Source of the DNA: Ianthella basta
Lineage: Eukaryota; Porifera; Demospongiae; Verongiida; Ianthellidae
Length of the DNA stretch: 64,000 nt
Assembly (NCBI GenBank): GCA_964019415.1
Contig: OZ025868.1
Location: forward strand, 12,640,623 to 12,704,622
Reading direction: 5' to 3'
Each line of letters begins with the position of its first letter. Position 1 is the stretch's first letter. Below, in pieces: positions 21,578-32,390 of the stretch. The notes below the pieces were generated by a model that was given only the letters and a program-made list of their open reading frames with translations, was not told the DNA's origin and made no database searches. The translations under genes and the position numbers were made by a program.

Positions 21578-24271
21578 ATGTGTGTGTGCGTGCGTGTGTG
21601 TGGGTGTGGGTGGATGCAGATGAATGCTGCCTCTGTTTCTGGTTCTTGCTACTGTACTCTCATGCTAAATTTCACTGAGCTTGTGCTTTTTTCTTTTCAA
21701 TTTTTGCTAATAATTGATTGGCAAAAGTCATGAGAAAATTCAGTTTTGCATGCTAAGATACACAACAGTCAGTTGTGCTTGCCTATGCATGGCAAAGGAT
21801 GGCAAATTGGCATGGTTGGTGTGTGCTGCTAAAACCCTCCAGTAGGGCAGAAATTTTTCTGGGTTTGGGACTAGAGCTAGATTTCAAATGGCCTGAGCAT
21901 GTGACACATCCGTCGTCCCTTTCACCAACACTGATTTGTGGATGACCTGTGGAAAAAGTGTTGCTTTGTTTGATGTTTACTATCATCCCACCTTTTCAAT
22001 TGTTGGTAGCATTGTGTATGTACCTGGCATGAGATCTGTCATATGTACTTCCACTCGGCATCATTCCCCTCAGTCCTCCTCGTGGTAGAGTTGGGTGTGT
22101 TTGGCACTCTCCACTCATTCCTTGAGGCAAAGAGAAGGGCTAAGGTATCCCGCACAAATCACAGCTACCCTCCACTGGAGAGTGGAAAGAAGGAGCACCT
22201 GGAGGTGGCCTACGCCAAAGAGTGCAAGCCTCCAACAGTCAAGGAGGTTGTGGACGTATTCACAGCTCCTCTGGAAACAGCTATGACTAGTGAAGACATA
22301 CTGGCTATAGCCGAGCAGATTGCCAAGGCACTGTTGCACCTTAGTCAGTTGTCAGTGAGTTACCTAGCGCTACTCGGCTACTGTACGTAGATGATGGATG
22401 TGGGTTGATTGCTGTTTGATCTTGCGTAGCCGGACTGCTCCCTGGAAAGCAGTCCAGCTACGTGAGAGCAGCTGTGTGCAGTAATTGAATAGAATCTTTA
22501 ACGTAATCACAGCAGAGCCCAAGGAAGGGACTACACTCTGAAGACTGATAGTAGACATGTTTAATGAGACTCAGTCTGGTCCGTTGCTGTCTGTAGCCTT
22601 TTGAAATGGCAGATTAAAGGGCTTGAGAGAAACATTGTGTCACCAGAAACCAAACACCCAGGGCCTCTGTGATTATGCTCAAGATTCCACTCTATTAAGC
22701 TACTGTACTGTATGTGTCTAAGGCATTGTAGTGCGACTAACTGGACCCGTGATATTGTAGTCAGTCTCTATGACTTGTGATACATATCTTAACACGATCA
22801 GTTACAGCACTCTTCCTGTGCATGTTGCAGTGTGCTGCATACCCTGTATCCCTTAGTCTGTTGACTGTATGTATGTATGATAGATTGGCAAGTATGGCAT
22901 TCTTATACTTGTATCTTGAGTGGCTGTAATGAGCAGTGCTATTCGTGTGCTAGATTGTTCACAAGCGTCTCACGTGTGAATCTGTGTACATCGGAGCCAA
23001 CTACTGCATCAAAGTGGGTGGATTTTCTTGCGAAAAGGGTGCATCACAGCCTCTTATGCGCCGGACATCCATGGTAAGCTCAACCAACAAGTTACGCTTT
23101 TTAGCATGCAACATTAGTTGTGAATGAGCTATACATGTTCATTTCTGTATGCCACTTGGTCTCATTCAATGCAGTGTCTACTATATGTGCATACTCCAGT
23201 GTCTGTGTATGTATGTGTGTTACCTTGGTGTGTAAGCGTCCATCTGTGTTGTACGCTACTTTGCTATTCTCTGTAGTTGGACAACGGACCACAGCTCACG
23301 GAAAGGACACCAAACGTGAGTGTAACTATCGCCATCATCCTAAGCTTCAAGCTTGGAGAAGTCTGATCGATTGTTATTGATTTTGTTTATCTTTTGTAAT
23401 AAATGTTTGTCAGTGTTTGTCTTGTCGTGCTGTTAGTCCCAACTTTCTAATCTCCATCGTGTGGGAGCAGAGAAAATGTGCTACATACGTACCTTTGTTA
23501 GAGTATGTATACAAGTAGTTTGCACTGCACTATTGGAGCTGTTTGTGTGTTTGCACATGTAACGATCTCCGTCCCGTCAATGTTCACTCGTAGGGCCGCC
23601 CTCTGGCGTGGTGGTCTGCTCCTGAAGTGATTGACTCCTTGCTGTACTCCCAACTCAGTGACGTGTGAGTGAACAGCATGAATGGAATTTCACGTCAACA
23701 TGTCAGCACTGTGTGTTCACCTTATTGCTTCTGTTTTCCTCTGTCTCTATGTAGGTGGTCTTTTGCAATGACATTGTGGGAACTTGCTTCAGATGGTAAG
23801 ACTTTCACATCCCTTGCCTTGGGGTTGGGAAAGGGTCTAGCAAGCCAGACTTACTTCAGTTGTACCAGTTTACCCAGCAGTACCAGCAGTGTCACAACCG
23901 TCTTATAGTGTGGCATGTTTTCGCTGCATACCCAGTGCTTTCATTGTTTTATGTATTGCGAACATCACACGCACTATGTGTAGCCATAGATCATGTATTA
24001 TGTCAGCCGTGCAGTACGGCTGCCTTCCATGCATGTGTGTGTATGTTTGTACCCCACTCATCTTGGAATGTCTGCTGTATTGAAGGTGACACTCCGATGC
24101 AAGGGTGTGGCGCAGACAAAACAAGTGACTTGCCAGACTTGTTTTGCAACAAAGGCGTGAAACCATCTCAACCGGCCTCCTGCTCAGAGATGCTGTGAGC
24201 ATGCATGGTGCATGCACACACGCATGCACAAGCGCATATGAGCATGCAGACATGCACACACCCACACACCC

Positions 24272-24339
<68 letters not shown>

Positions 24340-25138
24340 ATGCACACGCACATGCACGCACACACACACACACACTTGTATATGCAACATGCATGTATAG
24401 TAATCTGCTACTGTGTTAATGCTGTAAACCTGACATCCACCCAACTACAGGTTTAGTATCATGAATGACTGCTGGGAAGTGGACCCACAGAATCGCCCAG
24501 GGTTCCACTATGTCAGCCTGCAGCTATCAAGACAGCTACATGGCCCGGCACAAGTAAGCGCACGTCAACTTGACATCAAGTGTAAGCCAATGCGCAGGCC
24601 TGGATGCTACCTAACTCCATATTTGTCAGTGCTAACTTACTATAGGAATGCCTATGCTGTATCCTCTCTGTAGTGCAAACTAGCTGCAGTGCTTGCCTTT
24701 TTGAAATTAGAATCATGCGTTATTATATGAGCTATGATCAGTGTTCCCTCTCCCTCTTCCTCTCCCTCTCCTTCTCCCTCCCCTACCCTCCCGCTCCCTC
24801 TCCCTCTCCCTCTCCCTCTTTCCCTCTCCCTCTCCCTCTCCCTCTTTCCCTCTCCCCCTCTCCCTCTCCCCCTTCCTTTACCTCTCCCTCTTTCCCTCTC
24901 CCCCTCCCCCTCCCCCTCCCCCTCCCCTCCCTCCTACTCCCTCTCTTACCCTCTCCCTCCCCCTCTCCCTCTCCCCCTCTCCATCTCTCCCTCTCTCTCC
25001 CTCTCCCTCTCTCCCTCTCCCTCTCCCCCTCTCTCTCTCTCCTGTGATTAGGGGCAGGCTAACAGCAGCTTTTCTCGGGCTTGGCGACCATCCCCACTGC
25101 CAGATGTGATTGAAGACATGCTTGAGGAGGACCAGTAA
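17221..25138 (+). CDS. RTK-like transmembrane pseudokinase
   Basis: A type I membrane protein of about 640 residues. Exons: 17221-17377, 18307-18555, 19640-19827, 20082-20271, 20616-20683, 20860-20955, 21268-21390, 22074-22354, 22954-23073, 23277-23315, 23594-23664, 23755-23795, 24086-24194, 24451-24553, 25052-25138. Phases agree except between exons 2 and 3, where a short exon or another boundary is probably missed. Order: signal peptide ([15 protein letters not shown]), Cys-rich N-glycosylated ectodomain, transmembrane helix (about [20 protein letters not shown]), basic juxtamembrane, kinase domain. The Gly loop (GNGRFGEV) and ATP lysine (ACVKIF) are present. The hinge resembles FGFR ([15 protein letters not shown]). 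The catalytic loop is VHKRLTCES instead of HRDLAARN, and DFG is GFS (KVGGFSCEK). The APE (SAPEV) and late CW...RP motifs remain. Loss of three catalytic residues predicts no phosphotransfer. The full exon structure argues against a dead gene. Confidence 0.85.
17998..18019 (+). repeat. Poly-C run in CT-rich intron
   Basis: About 20 consecutive C in a polypyrimidine stretch of the first RTK-like intron. Confidence 0.9.
19079..19260. repeat. (TATG)n/(TG)n degenerate microsatellite
   Basis: Tandem tatg and tgta units in the RTK-like intron. The frame through it is not a gene. Confidence 0.85.
21043..21213. repeat. Dispersed repeat family D, copy 2
   Basis: Shares the cctgtct/agacagg-type ends and the internal acctct...acagcc pattern with the copies at 10160 and 47884. 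Lies in the intron 20956-21267. Confidence 0.55.
21498..21612. repeat. (GTGC/GT)n microsatellite
   Basis: gtgtgtgcgtgcgtgcgtg-type tandem repeat in the intron between the alphaC-side exon and the hinge exon. Confidence 0.9.
24249..24376. repeat. (CA)n microsatellite
   Basis: CA repeat in the intron 24195-24450. It gives long artefactual frames on both strands. Confidence 0.92.
24737..25046 (+). repeat. (TCTCCC)n polypyrimidine tract
   Basis: About 310 bp of almost pure pyrimidine on the + strand immediately before the acceptor of the last RTK-like exon (25052). It is strand-asymmetric mirror-repeat sequence, a type that can form triplex DNA. Confidence 0.9.
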
Positions 25139-25859
25139 TAATTAAGGTTGATTGGTCTCATTAGACTTCATTATACATGCTACTCTTAGTGATGAGAAGG
25201 CCCGGCACTTTCAACATGATCTTGCGAATACACCTGCACACACATCTTGATCTTATACATAATTATTATAACTGTCACACATAGCTAGTGTATTTTATAT
25301 ACAATGTCTCACACTAGCTTGTGCACACACTTGTTTATGTGTATGCATGTCTGCTGTATGAGCTCTTTTATACAGTTATAATTGGCTCTTATAATTTATT
25401 ATAATGGCATAATTAATTGTATAGACGTATGCCACATGTGCGAAAATTATATGTTCCTATAGTGTAAGTAATCATGCATGTAATTTTATAATTCAATTAT
25501 GAATAGAGTTATTAAATTATACTAGATTATGATAATTATTCATTATTAATAATTATATAATTATGTAATTGTATTCTTATCGCCGCATAATTACAAATAA
25601 ACAATGTCTGCATTTATATTAAACTTTCAATTATTATAGTGGACAATTATACAGTCAAAATCCACACTCTGTGCATGTATAAATACAGGCCTTGCTAATG
25701 GTAAAAATTAATATATAATGCTTCTATACAATAATAGTATAAAATATTTATATAATATTTTACAATGATTATATACACACTTCATCTGGCTATACACATG
25801 TATGTAGCTTTAAATAGTGTTACGATATAGTATCCAACGACGGCTAGTGACAGTTGAAA
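25139..25859. other. Convergent 3' flanks of the RTK-like and radical SAM genes
   Basis: Very AT-rich. The first part, about 25139-25450, is RTK 3' UTR, of which a diverged copy exists at 32090-32390. An AATAAA at 25596-25601 is a candidate + strand polyadenylation signal. No gene seen. Confidence 0.6.
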
Positions 25860-27191
25860 CTACACAGATTTAGGGTGGTTTCCTTCAGTCTTTGCCAACA
25901 ATTCTGCTATTTCACCCATTTTGAGCCAGTCCTCAGAAGAAAACGTGGAAGAAGTGACTACATGTGGAATATCCACCTGTACTCGATCGATCTCTTCGGA
26001 CACTCCGATGGACCTCTCCACGAGGCCATAGCCCTTCCGCTGCTCTTCAGTGTCCAGAGGTGTGCCTCGGAGAATCATCAAAGGCCAAGCCTTGACAACA
26101 GGGATACCGCGTTTGAGGCAGTAATTCACTGACTCTTTGAACGAAGGCAGCGTCTGCAAAGGTAGCCCAAATATCAGTGACACTTCAAACGGAATATCAA
26201 AGGAATGAAGTTTTGCTATAACTTCTTCAACTCTCTTCAAGTTGTTGGGTCGCTGAATAGCCTTCGCTTCTGCTTTGATAATCGTTTGCAGACCAAATTC
26301 AAGAATGCACTTTGCACCCTGTGAATTCAACTTTGACACTTTCGACAAAAATTCTTCCTTTACCATTTCAAAGCGACACTGCAGTGCTAGCTTGCCTTGG
26401 AACTCATGCTGAATAAAACTGTCCAGAATTTTCAGATAGTTTGGCCCAGAGTTAAATGTGGGATCCAAGACAGCTATGTCCTCTATGCCCGACTGGCACA
26501 TCCACTCCACCTCCTTCTCCACCCTACTGACATTTAACGGGCGGCGAATACGTTGGCCAGAGCCAGTTGGCAAGGAACTTTCACGATGCTGACAGAAAGA
26601 ACACCGAAAGGGGCATCCCCTTTGGGTCTCCCATCGAATGAACCGTTGAGGGCGAATAATTTCCTCCAGAAAAGGACTTGGAAGAGACTCAAGGTCGCAC
26701 GTAGCTTGCAGCTTCAAGTCGGGAACTCCCTTGTACACTATCCCGCCGACAGGTGGGTGAGGGACCTTGTCATTTGAGCGTGTTACCAGCTTCACCACTG
26801 CTTCCTCTGCATAGCCACGACAGAAGATGTCGACTTGGGGGTAGTAGTACTCAAGATTACCTGAGCAGTATGAAATCTGAGGGCCACCCAAGAGAATTTT
26901 ACCAGGAAAGCGATACTGCGTGAGCCTTGCTAGCATCTTCTGCACATGTCGTTCATTCCACACAAATGCTCCAATGCCAAGCAGCGTACTACTATCAGGC
27001 TGTTGAGCGAAGATGTCTTCGAGTGCTTCCTCAACTCTGAAGTCGCTAGTGTTGACATTGTAGGAGAGAGGTGTTGTGTCAATGTCAGACTTCACCAAGC
27101 TAGTGAGGATGGATGCAGCTCCTAGGGACAGTGGAGGGTCTTTTGGCCTACACCAATCCAAAGACAACAGTATGATGCGCCTAAAGCTCAT
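25860..27191 (-). CDS. B12-binding domain radical SAM protein (bacterial type)
   Basis: A single uninterrupted 443-residue frame from the ATG at 27191. Residues about 1-140 look like a cobalamin-binding Rossmann domain (LLSLDW start, GIGAFVWN, LLGGPQISY at about 100-108, RGYAEEAVVKL). Residues about 185-390 are a radical SAM barrel with the [4Fe-4S] motif RGCPFRCSFC (Cys193, Cys197, Cys200; CxxxCxxC), followed by DPTFNSGPNYLKIL and FGLQTI segments. Such enzymes reductively cleave S-adenosylmethionine and commonly act as methyltransferases or rearrangement enzymes; the substrate cannot be read from sequence. The architecture is common in bacteria and rare in animals. The gene has no introns while neighbouring host genes have many, so horizontal transfer is likely. 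It lies among eukaryotic genes and animal repeats, which argues against a contaminating contig. It is convergent with the RTK-like gene. Confidence 0.88.
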   Translation of the reverse strand: MSFRRIILLSLDWCRPKDPPLSLGAASILTSLVKSDIDTTPLSYNVNTSDFRVEEALEDIFAQQPDSSTLLGIGAFVWNERHVQKMLARLTQYRFPGKILLGGPQISYCSGNLEYYYPQVDIFCRGYAEEAVVKLVTRSNDKVPHPPVGGIVYKGVPDLKLQATCDLESLPSPFLEEIIRPQRFIRWETQRGCPFRCSFCQHRESSLPTGSGQRIRRPLNVSRVEKEVEWMCQSGIEDIAVLDPTFNSGPNYLKILDSFIQHEFQGKLALQCRFEMVKEEFLSKVSKLNSQGAKCILEFGLQTIIKAEAKAIQRPNNLKRVEEVIAKLHSFDIPFEVSLIFGLPLQTLPSFKESVNYCLKRGIPVVKAWPLMILRGTPLDTEEQRKGYGLVERSIGVSEEIDRVQVDIPHVVTSSTFSSEDWLKMGEIAELLAKTEGNHPKSV

Positions 27192-27960
27192 TGTGTTAAA
27201 ATTCTGGTAGCTATGCCAAGAAACTGCCCCTTCGTTACATCAACCTCAATCTCTCAGCACATATAGAGCTATAAAGTAGCTACTCCTGCAGAGATGACAG
27301 TGAAGTACTTCATTAATGACTACTGTAAAATCGAAAGTAACATGTAACAAAGTATAGCACTGTTAACCAGCTATGCACCAATAATGCAATAAGAGTGGCT
27401 GTCCATGGATTGGTCGACAGGATAGTAGCTAGCTAGCTACATAGTTAGTCGGTAGCTACTGATACAACTATAGACCAGTATGGTACAATAAAGTATGGAG
27501 GACTACGTTGTTTCATACAGGAGGGAAAGCGCTAGCTAGCACGGTAACAGCGATTCCCAACATACCAGTACTTCCAGCGCTGTGTAGCTAGCTGTCAGCT
27601 CTCCGCCTCCCAATTAAAAATCAAGATTTGTCCACACTAGCTCTACATCGCTCGATGGTCTGAAGCAACCAAGTTATCCCCCTCCTCTCTTTCCCTCGTT
27701 GCCACGTCAGCAGAAGCACGGATTCCTCGAATAACAAGCATTCCTGGAACGCCCAGTCAGCCATTTTCTGAGTATAATTATATTAAAGTTCGGGGAATCC
27801 CCACGTACAATCAACACATTCAACTGCAATTAGTGCAACGTTGACAAGCATGCAGTTGCAGTGTACGTGTAGCTATACAGCATCATGTATGAGTTTGGCA
27901 GTGTAAGAGAAGGCTTTCATTAAGTGGCTAAAAGGGGTGCATTCATGTAAAATATGTTCA
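27192..27960. other. Radical SAM upstream region, no gene seen
   Basis: Holds several tagctagc strings and a kappaB-like palindrome, ggggaatcccc, at 27792-27802 about 600 bp before the start codon. No other feature recognised. Confidence 0.5.
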
Positions 27961-27964
27961 ATGC

Positions 27965-28945
27965 CATGCATCAGACAACACGGTAGTGCTGTCTATGTAG
28001 GGATGGCAGTGGTTGTTTGTATGCTGTAATACAAACGAAAAGTCGCGCTACTCCTGAACAGGGCTGAAAACCGGCAAACGAAGCTTACCATGACGAGGCG
28101 GGGACTGAACAGTGCGCATAACTAACCTTACTTCCTAGCGAAGGTGTGCCTACATGTAGAGAGCGCCCTCGACATCACCCACGTTTCGTCTTCTTCTTCT
28201 TCTTCTTCTTCTTCTTCTCTGACAGCTGTAGCGCACAAACCAGAGGAACCAGGAGGATACTTCTTGCAACATACTGCATCAATTTTGGCTGGCTGCATTC
28301 CTTTGTAGGTTAGAAAGCGGCGCGAGTTAGTGCGGAAGACGGCGCGCTTGCCACGACTCCTGTCGTGTTGCTTGGCCAAGCGGGACGGACGCCATTTCCA
28401 ATATACGTAATTAAACCGGATGAAACCGGAGTGACTGGTGCCATTGTTAGCAGCTGCAGCAGTTAACTTGCGCGCCGTTTGAAGGACTCTCGCGGCCGTG
28501 CGTGCATTTCCCAGCCATTGTTGGCTTCCGTTCGCCGTTCCTCGCCGGGAACCTAGGTGCTAGCCCACTCCAGGATTACAGAAATGAGTTATAATGCCTG
28601 CACCAATGCCCTATGGGTGAGACTAGGTGACTTTGTGTTGCTTCAGCTTAGCTGTCCACTATAAAAAGTACAGAAACTAGAAGTAATAAAAAATTTCTAC
28701 AAAAATTTTAAGGATGTAGGGATGGCATAAAAAAGGACAGAAACAAGTAAAGGCTGTTACACAGTGGAGCATTAACCATTGTCCCTACATTCAAGGATGT
28801 AGGACCATAAGGTGCAACGTTCTTGCATGTTGGGACCATGGTTAATGCTCCACTGTGTAACAGCCTTTACTTGTTTATGTCCTTTTTATGCCATCCCTAC
28901 ATCCTTACAATTTTTGCAGAAAATTTTTATTATTTCTATAATATA
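27965..28945 (+). repeat. Dispersed repeat family A, copy 1, with terminal foldback
   Basis: About 0.98 kb starting cagacaacacggtagtgctg. It ends in a large hairpin: arms of about 75 bp at about 28708-28785 and 28838-28915 are imperfect complements. Related copies: 35661-35701 plus 38784-39665 (split by a retrotransposon), 39815-40080 and 55056-55480. It includes a (TTC)n run at 28188-28217. No coding capacity. Confidence 0.75.
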
Positions 28946-29084
28946 GCTACAGGCTATAATTTAACAAGTCACTATTGTAGCAGCTATGAGCTTGCTATGT
29001 ATCAGATACACTCTTTGCAGTAACATGAAGTGTATAGCTACATACAAATTAGTTTCACTACCATCACTAACTGGTAATTTTCCG

Positions 29085-29340
29085 GCACCCATACTTGCCT
29101 GGGATTGCAAAGCATGGGCTTGTGAGTTCTAAGAGCATTCTATATAGCATGTCTGTATGCACCCAGGGCATTACTTGAATGTATAACACTCACTTATAGG
29201 ACCATGTACACACCCCACAATCCTGTATAGTCACTTAGTATATTGCATGCATGTGAACAGACACCACATTGGCTTTCCTATATATGTATATAAGGCATAC
29301 GTACAGTGGGAAACAGTGACAATCACAAAGTAAGTATATA
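29085..29340 (+). repeat. Repeat E, copy 1
   Basis: Matches 32385-32660 closely (cacccagggcattacttgaa, cacaatcctgtatagtcact and more). The two copies flank the first GBBH-like gene. Confidence 0.75.
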
Positions 29341-30270
29341 ACAGCTACTCACAAGCTGATATGTTATAGAACTAGGCTCAACTTGCATAATGTGGATTAA
29401 ACCAGTTCAGTCTGGTGGGATCACCTGTGCATAACTATCTACACCTCACACGTCTGTTCGGCTATAGGATCACCTCATTGCATTTAACACTTAAGACACA
29501 CTTCCCTATAACCATGGTGTATATATGGATATCAATTAAAAGAGCCTGAACATAATGTTAACTCTGTTTCAAAGACGCGTGGACACATGCAGCAGCGCAT
29601 ATGGCTACTCTCTGCATGACCTGTATGGGCTGTGGAGGCTAACTATAATAAAGTAGACTTTGTGTGTTTCACACATTGTTGTACTACTTTGAGCCCTCCG
29701 TCCATGACCAGCCAAGCATTGCTCCATGGTGCTAGTGCAGTGAGTAGGAAACACAGTGTTACCGGGTGCCATCCGCAGTTCCAGGTGCAGCAGAGTTCGC
29801 GAACCTGTGTATGGTTGCATCAGACAATGGACAAATGCTGCCATTACATTATTACTAGTACTAGCTACTAGTCAGTTGCCTTTGACAGTGTTACATACTC
29901 ACATATGCATTAATTCTCACTCACACACTCTCGCACTAGCATACAATGAGTAATGATGCTGATTGCAATGTGAGACACATTCTATATGTCCTGCCATCAT
30001 TGCACAATGCATGCATGGGAATTGAAGCAGCTATGTTAGGCCATAAGATGTGGTATACCAGTGTGCTATCCTTGGGCACATGCATGGGTGTTGCATATAG
30101 ATGCTTATGGGTTGATGCTCATTATACTGTCAGGGAACAAATGCCATATGGCAATTCTGTATGGTGTAATAAAATCTACTGTCTACTATCAAGTATATAT
30201 TCCATGGTTTCAGCTAGAATGCAGTATTCTCATTGCATCATTATGATATTCATGAGCTGTCAACTGAAAT
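29341..30270. other. Intergenic, no gene seen
   Basis: Short frames only; none has recognisable content. Confidence 0.5.
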
Positions 30271-30400
30271 GGCTGTGCATATATATAAAGGATGCATATT
30301 TATAAATCACAAGTTGATTTGGTTCACTCAGAACCTGAAGTCAGTGATATTCTTGGCCTGCCACTAAATTGAGACTTAACCTTAAACTTTGTTTGACAGC
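30271..30400 (+). promoter_or_regulatory. Core promoter shared by the GBBH-like genes (copy 1)
   Basis: TATATAAAG at 30282-30290 lies about 110 bp before the start codon. The block from atattcatgagctgtcaa through ctttgtttgacag to the ATG is conserved before the copies at 44177 and 56665. Confidence 0.65.
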
Positions 30401-31744
30401 ATGTTCACAGCTACAAAGTGGCTTACCATCTGTTCTAGAATCCAATTGCAAAGCTACGGCAGGTTCTACGCCATTCGCAGACTGACAACCAGTAAAACAG
30501 ATTCGCTAAAACTAAAGAAGAATGCACCAGTGAAGAGTCTGTCAGTGGCTAGAGACCAGAAGTCTCTGACAATCAATTGGCTGCACCGCCCTCCAACATC
30601 CTATCACGCTGTGTGGCTGCGGTATCAGTGTTGGTGTCCAGAATGCCGAACTGTTGCAGATGAAGCACCATTCTACAATCCATGCAATCTTCTTCCTAAC
30701 TATACCATCGACAAGGCAATTGAGAAGAATGGCTATATTTATCTGGAATGGAAGGAGAAGGAAGAGGGTAAAAGCCACTCTACCAAACTGCCTCTGTGGT
30801 TCTTAGAGAAGCATGCGTACTGGGGAGATGGGAGAAAAGTTATTCCCCAGGAATTTTATTGGGAACCACTGAAGCACCCTGTGCCAGTGGAGTACGCAGA
30901 CTTCATGTCAAGTGATGAGGTCGTGTTTGAGTTCATGACGACAGCTGCCTCTGGCCAGTTGGCAATGCTCAAGAATGTCCCAGCTGAGTCCGGAAGGTCT
31001 GAGGAAATTGGGCTTAAAATGACAGAACACATTTTGCAGTACCATTACGGGCCAATTGAAGAGGTAAAGTCAGATCCCCCAGAAAAAGCCAACAACGTTG
31101 GAAATTTATGTGTGGAGCTGCCTTTTCACATGGACCATCAGTGGAGAGAATCTCCTGCTGGGTTCACATCCTTTCACTGCCTCACCTTTGGCAAGCAAGT
31201 TAAGGGAGGAGAACAGGTGTACTTGAATGCATTCTATGAGGCAGAATTGTTTCGTAAGGAGTACCCTTCAGAGTTTGCTGTCCTAGTGAAAGTTCCCACA
31301 AGTTTTTATCTCAATGTTGTGGATAAGAATCTACCTGGTCCTGTCCCTTACAGCTATTCACGCCCACATTTCACCCTCAACCACTGGGGTCACATCACTG
31401 GAGTGAGTTGGGCACCAGACATTCATGGCCCTTTGGCAGCTGACCCAGAGTTAGTGGAGCCATATTATGAGGCTTACAGCAAGTTTGCTAAATTTATTGA
31501 ATCTTCACCCAGAGCCCTAGAGTTGCTTCCAGAGCCAGGGGATTTTGTGTTCCTAAACAACAGAGTAGTGCTTCACGCTCGCAATGCTTTTGAACTTAAT
31601 GGAGGCATGCGCCACTTCCAGAATATGTTCATTGGTGCACTGGAGTTTCGCAGACAGCTGACAAAATTGGCAGTAAAGCTTGGAAAGTCCCTACCACCAA
31701 TCACATTTGGAGACCAAGATCAGCAGAACACACAGTTATGTTAA
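30401..31744 (+). CDS. Gamma-butyrobetaine/trimethyllysine dioxygenase family protein, copy 1
   Basis: Fe(II)/2-oxoglutarate oxygenase of the BBOX1/TMLHE family, whose members make carnitine or hydroxylate trimethyllysine. It has 447 residues from the ATG at 30401 and no introns. The N-terminus is basic and Arg-rich (MFTATKWLTICSRIQ, YAIRRLTTSK), like a mitochondrial leader. A Zn-binding DUF971-like domain follows, with CWCPEC (Cys77, 79, 82) and probably His138, then a TauD-type barrel with the metal triad His243-x-Asp245 (LPFHMDHQW) and His392 (LHARNAF), and Arg404 (GGMRH) placed to bind 2-oxoglutarate. BBOX1 is usually cytosolic and TMLHE mitochondrial, so the leader leans towards TMLHE, but the substrate is not certain. 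It is the most diverged of the three intact copies. Confidence 0.88.
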   Translation: MFTATKWLTICSRIQLQSYGRFYAIRRLTTSKTDSLKLKKNAPVKSLSVARDQKSLTINWLHRPPTSYHAVWLRYQCWCPECRTVADEAPFYNPCNLLPNYTIDKAIEKNGYIYLEWKEKEEGKSHSTKLPLWFLEKHAYWGDGRKVIPQEFYWEPLKHPVPVEYADFMSSDEVVFEFMTTAASGQLAMLKNVPAESGRSEEIGLKMTEHILQYHYGPIEEVKSDPPEKANNVGNLCVELPFHMDHQWRESPAGFTSFHCLTFGKQVKGGEQVYLNAFYEAELFRKEYPSEFAVLVKVPTSFYLNVVDKNLPGPVPYSYSRPHFTLNHWGHITGVSWAPDIHGPLAADPELVEPYYEAYSKFAKFIESSPRALELLPEPGDFVFLNNRVVLHARNAFELNGGMRHFQNMFIGALEFRRQLTKLAVKLGKSLPPITFGDQDQQNTQLC

Positions 31745-32039
31745 ACTGAGTTTCAGTGCTTTTTCAATAATATAGTTATAATTAAACTATCGGGAACAAT
31801 CAACACTTGATCACTTTGAATGGAATGACATACACATGCACACATCTTCACTTTGCAATTTTGTTAATTTAAGTGCATATAATTTTACTTTTTATATACC
31901 ATTTTCAGTTGCATAATGAAAGTCATGACGTATATCATGCATACTCATACTCATTCAATAATGTTCTAGATGCTCATTGCTGAGTCATACAGTATACGCA
32001 AATAGATAATGAGAAATGACAAAGCAGAATCAATTTGGT

Positions 32040-32390
32040 AGCCCCACTGCCAAATGTGATTGAAGACATGCTTGAGGAGGACTGGTAATAACTAATATAA
32101 GGATGATTGGTCTGATTAGACTTCGTTATATGTGCACTACTCTTAGTGATGAGAAGGCCCGGGCACTTTCAACATGATCCTGTGAATACATGTTCACACA
32201 CATCTTGATCTTATACATAATAATAACTGTAGTGTCTTTATATATATACAGTACAACGTCTGACACTTGTGGATGCACCTGTGTATAATTATAGGTAACC
32301 TGCTGTACCTTGAGCTGCTTTCTATTTAATTGGCTCTCATATAATTATCTTATATATAATGACATAATTATACTGACGAATGCCACAACC
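32040..32390 (+). pseudogene. Duplicated 3' end of the RTK-like pseudokinase gene
   Basis: Matches 25090-25450: the last coding bases ([11 protein letters not shown]-like frame, then taa) and about 280 bp of 3' UTR, with scattered changes and small indels. No other exon is present, so it cannot encode a kinase. It lies just after the first GBBH-like gene. Confidence 0.85.

Noticed and set aside
23277-23315. Possibility that the short activation-loop exon is spurious
   Set aside because: Its GT-AG borders and phase 0 at both ends fit its neighbours, so it was kept in the gene model.
24144-25109. Several frames rich in Pro/Leu/Ser or His/Thr
   Set aside because: Products of (CA)n and (TCTCCC)n repeats.
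25860-27191. Bacterial contamination as the source of the radical SAM gene
   Set aside because: The same contig continues on both sides into spliced animal genes and dispersed repeats; a chimeric join cannot be excluded but is not suggested by the flanks.
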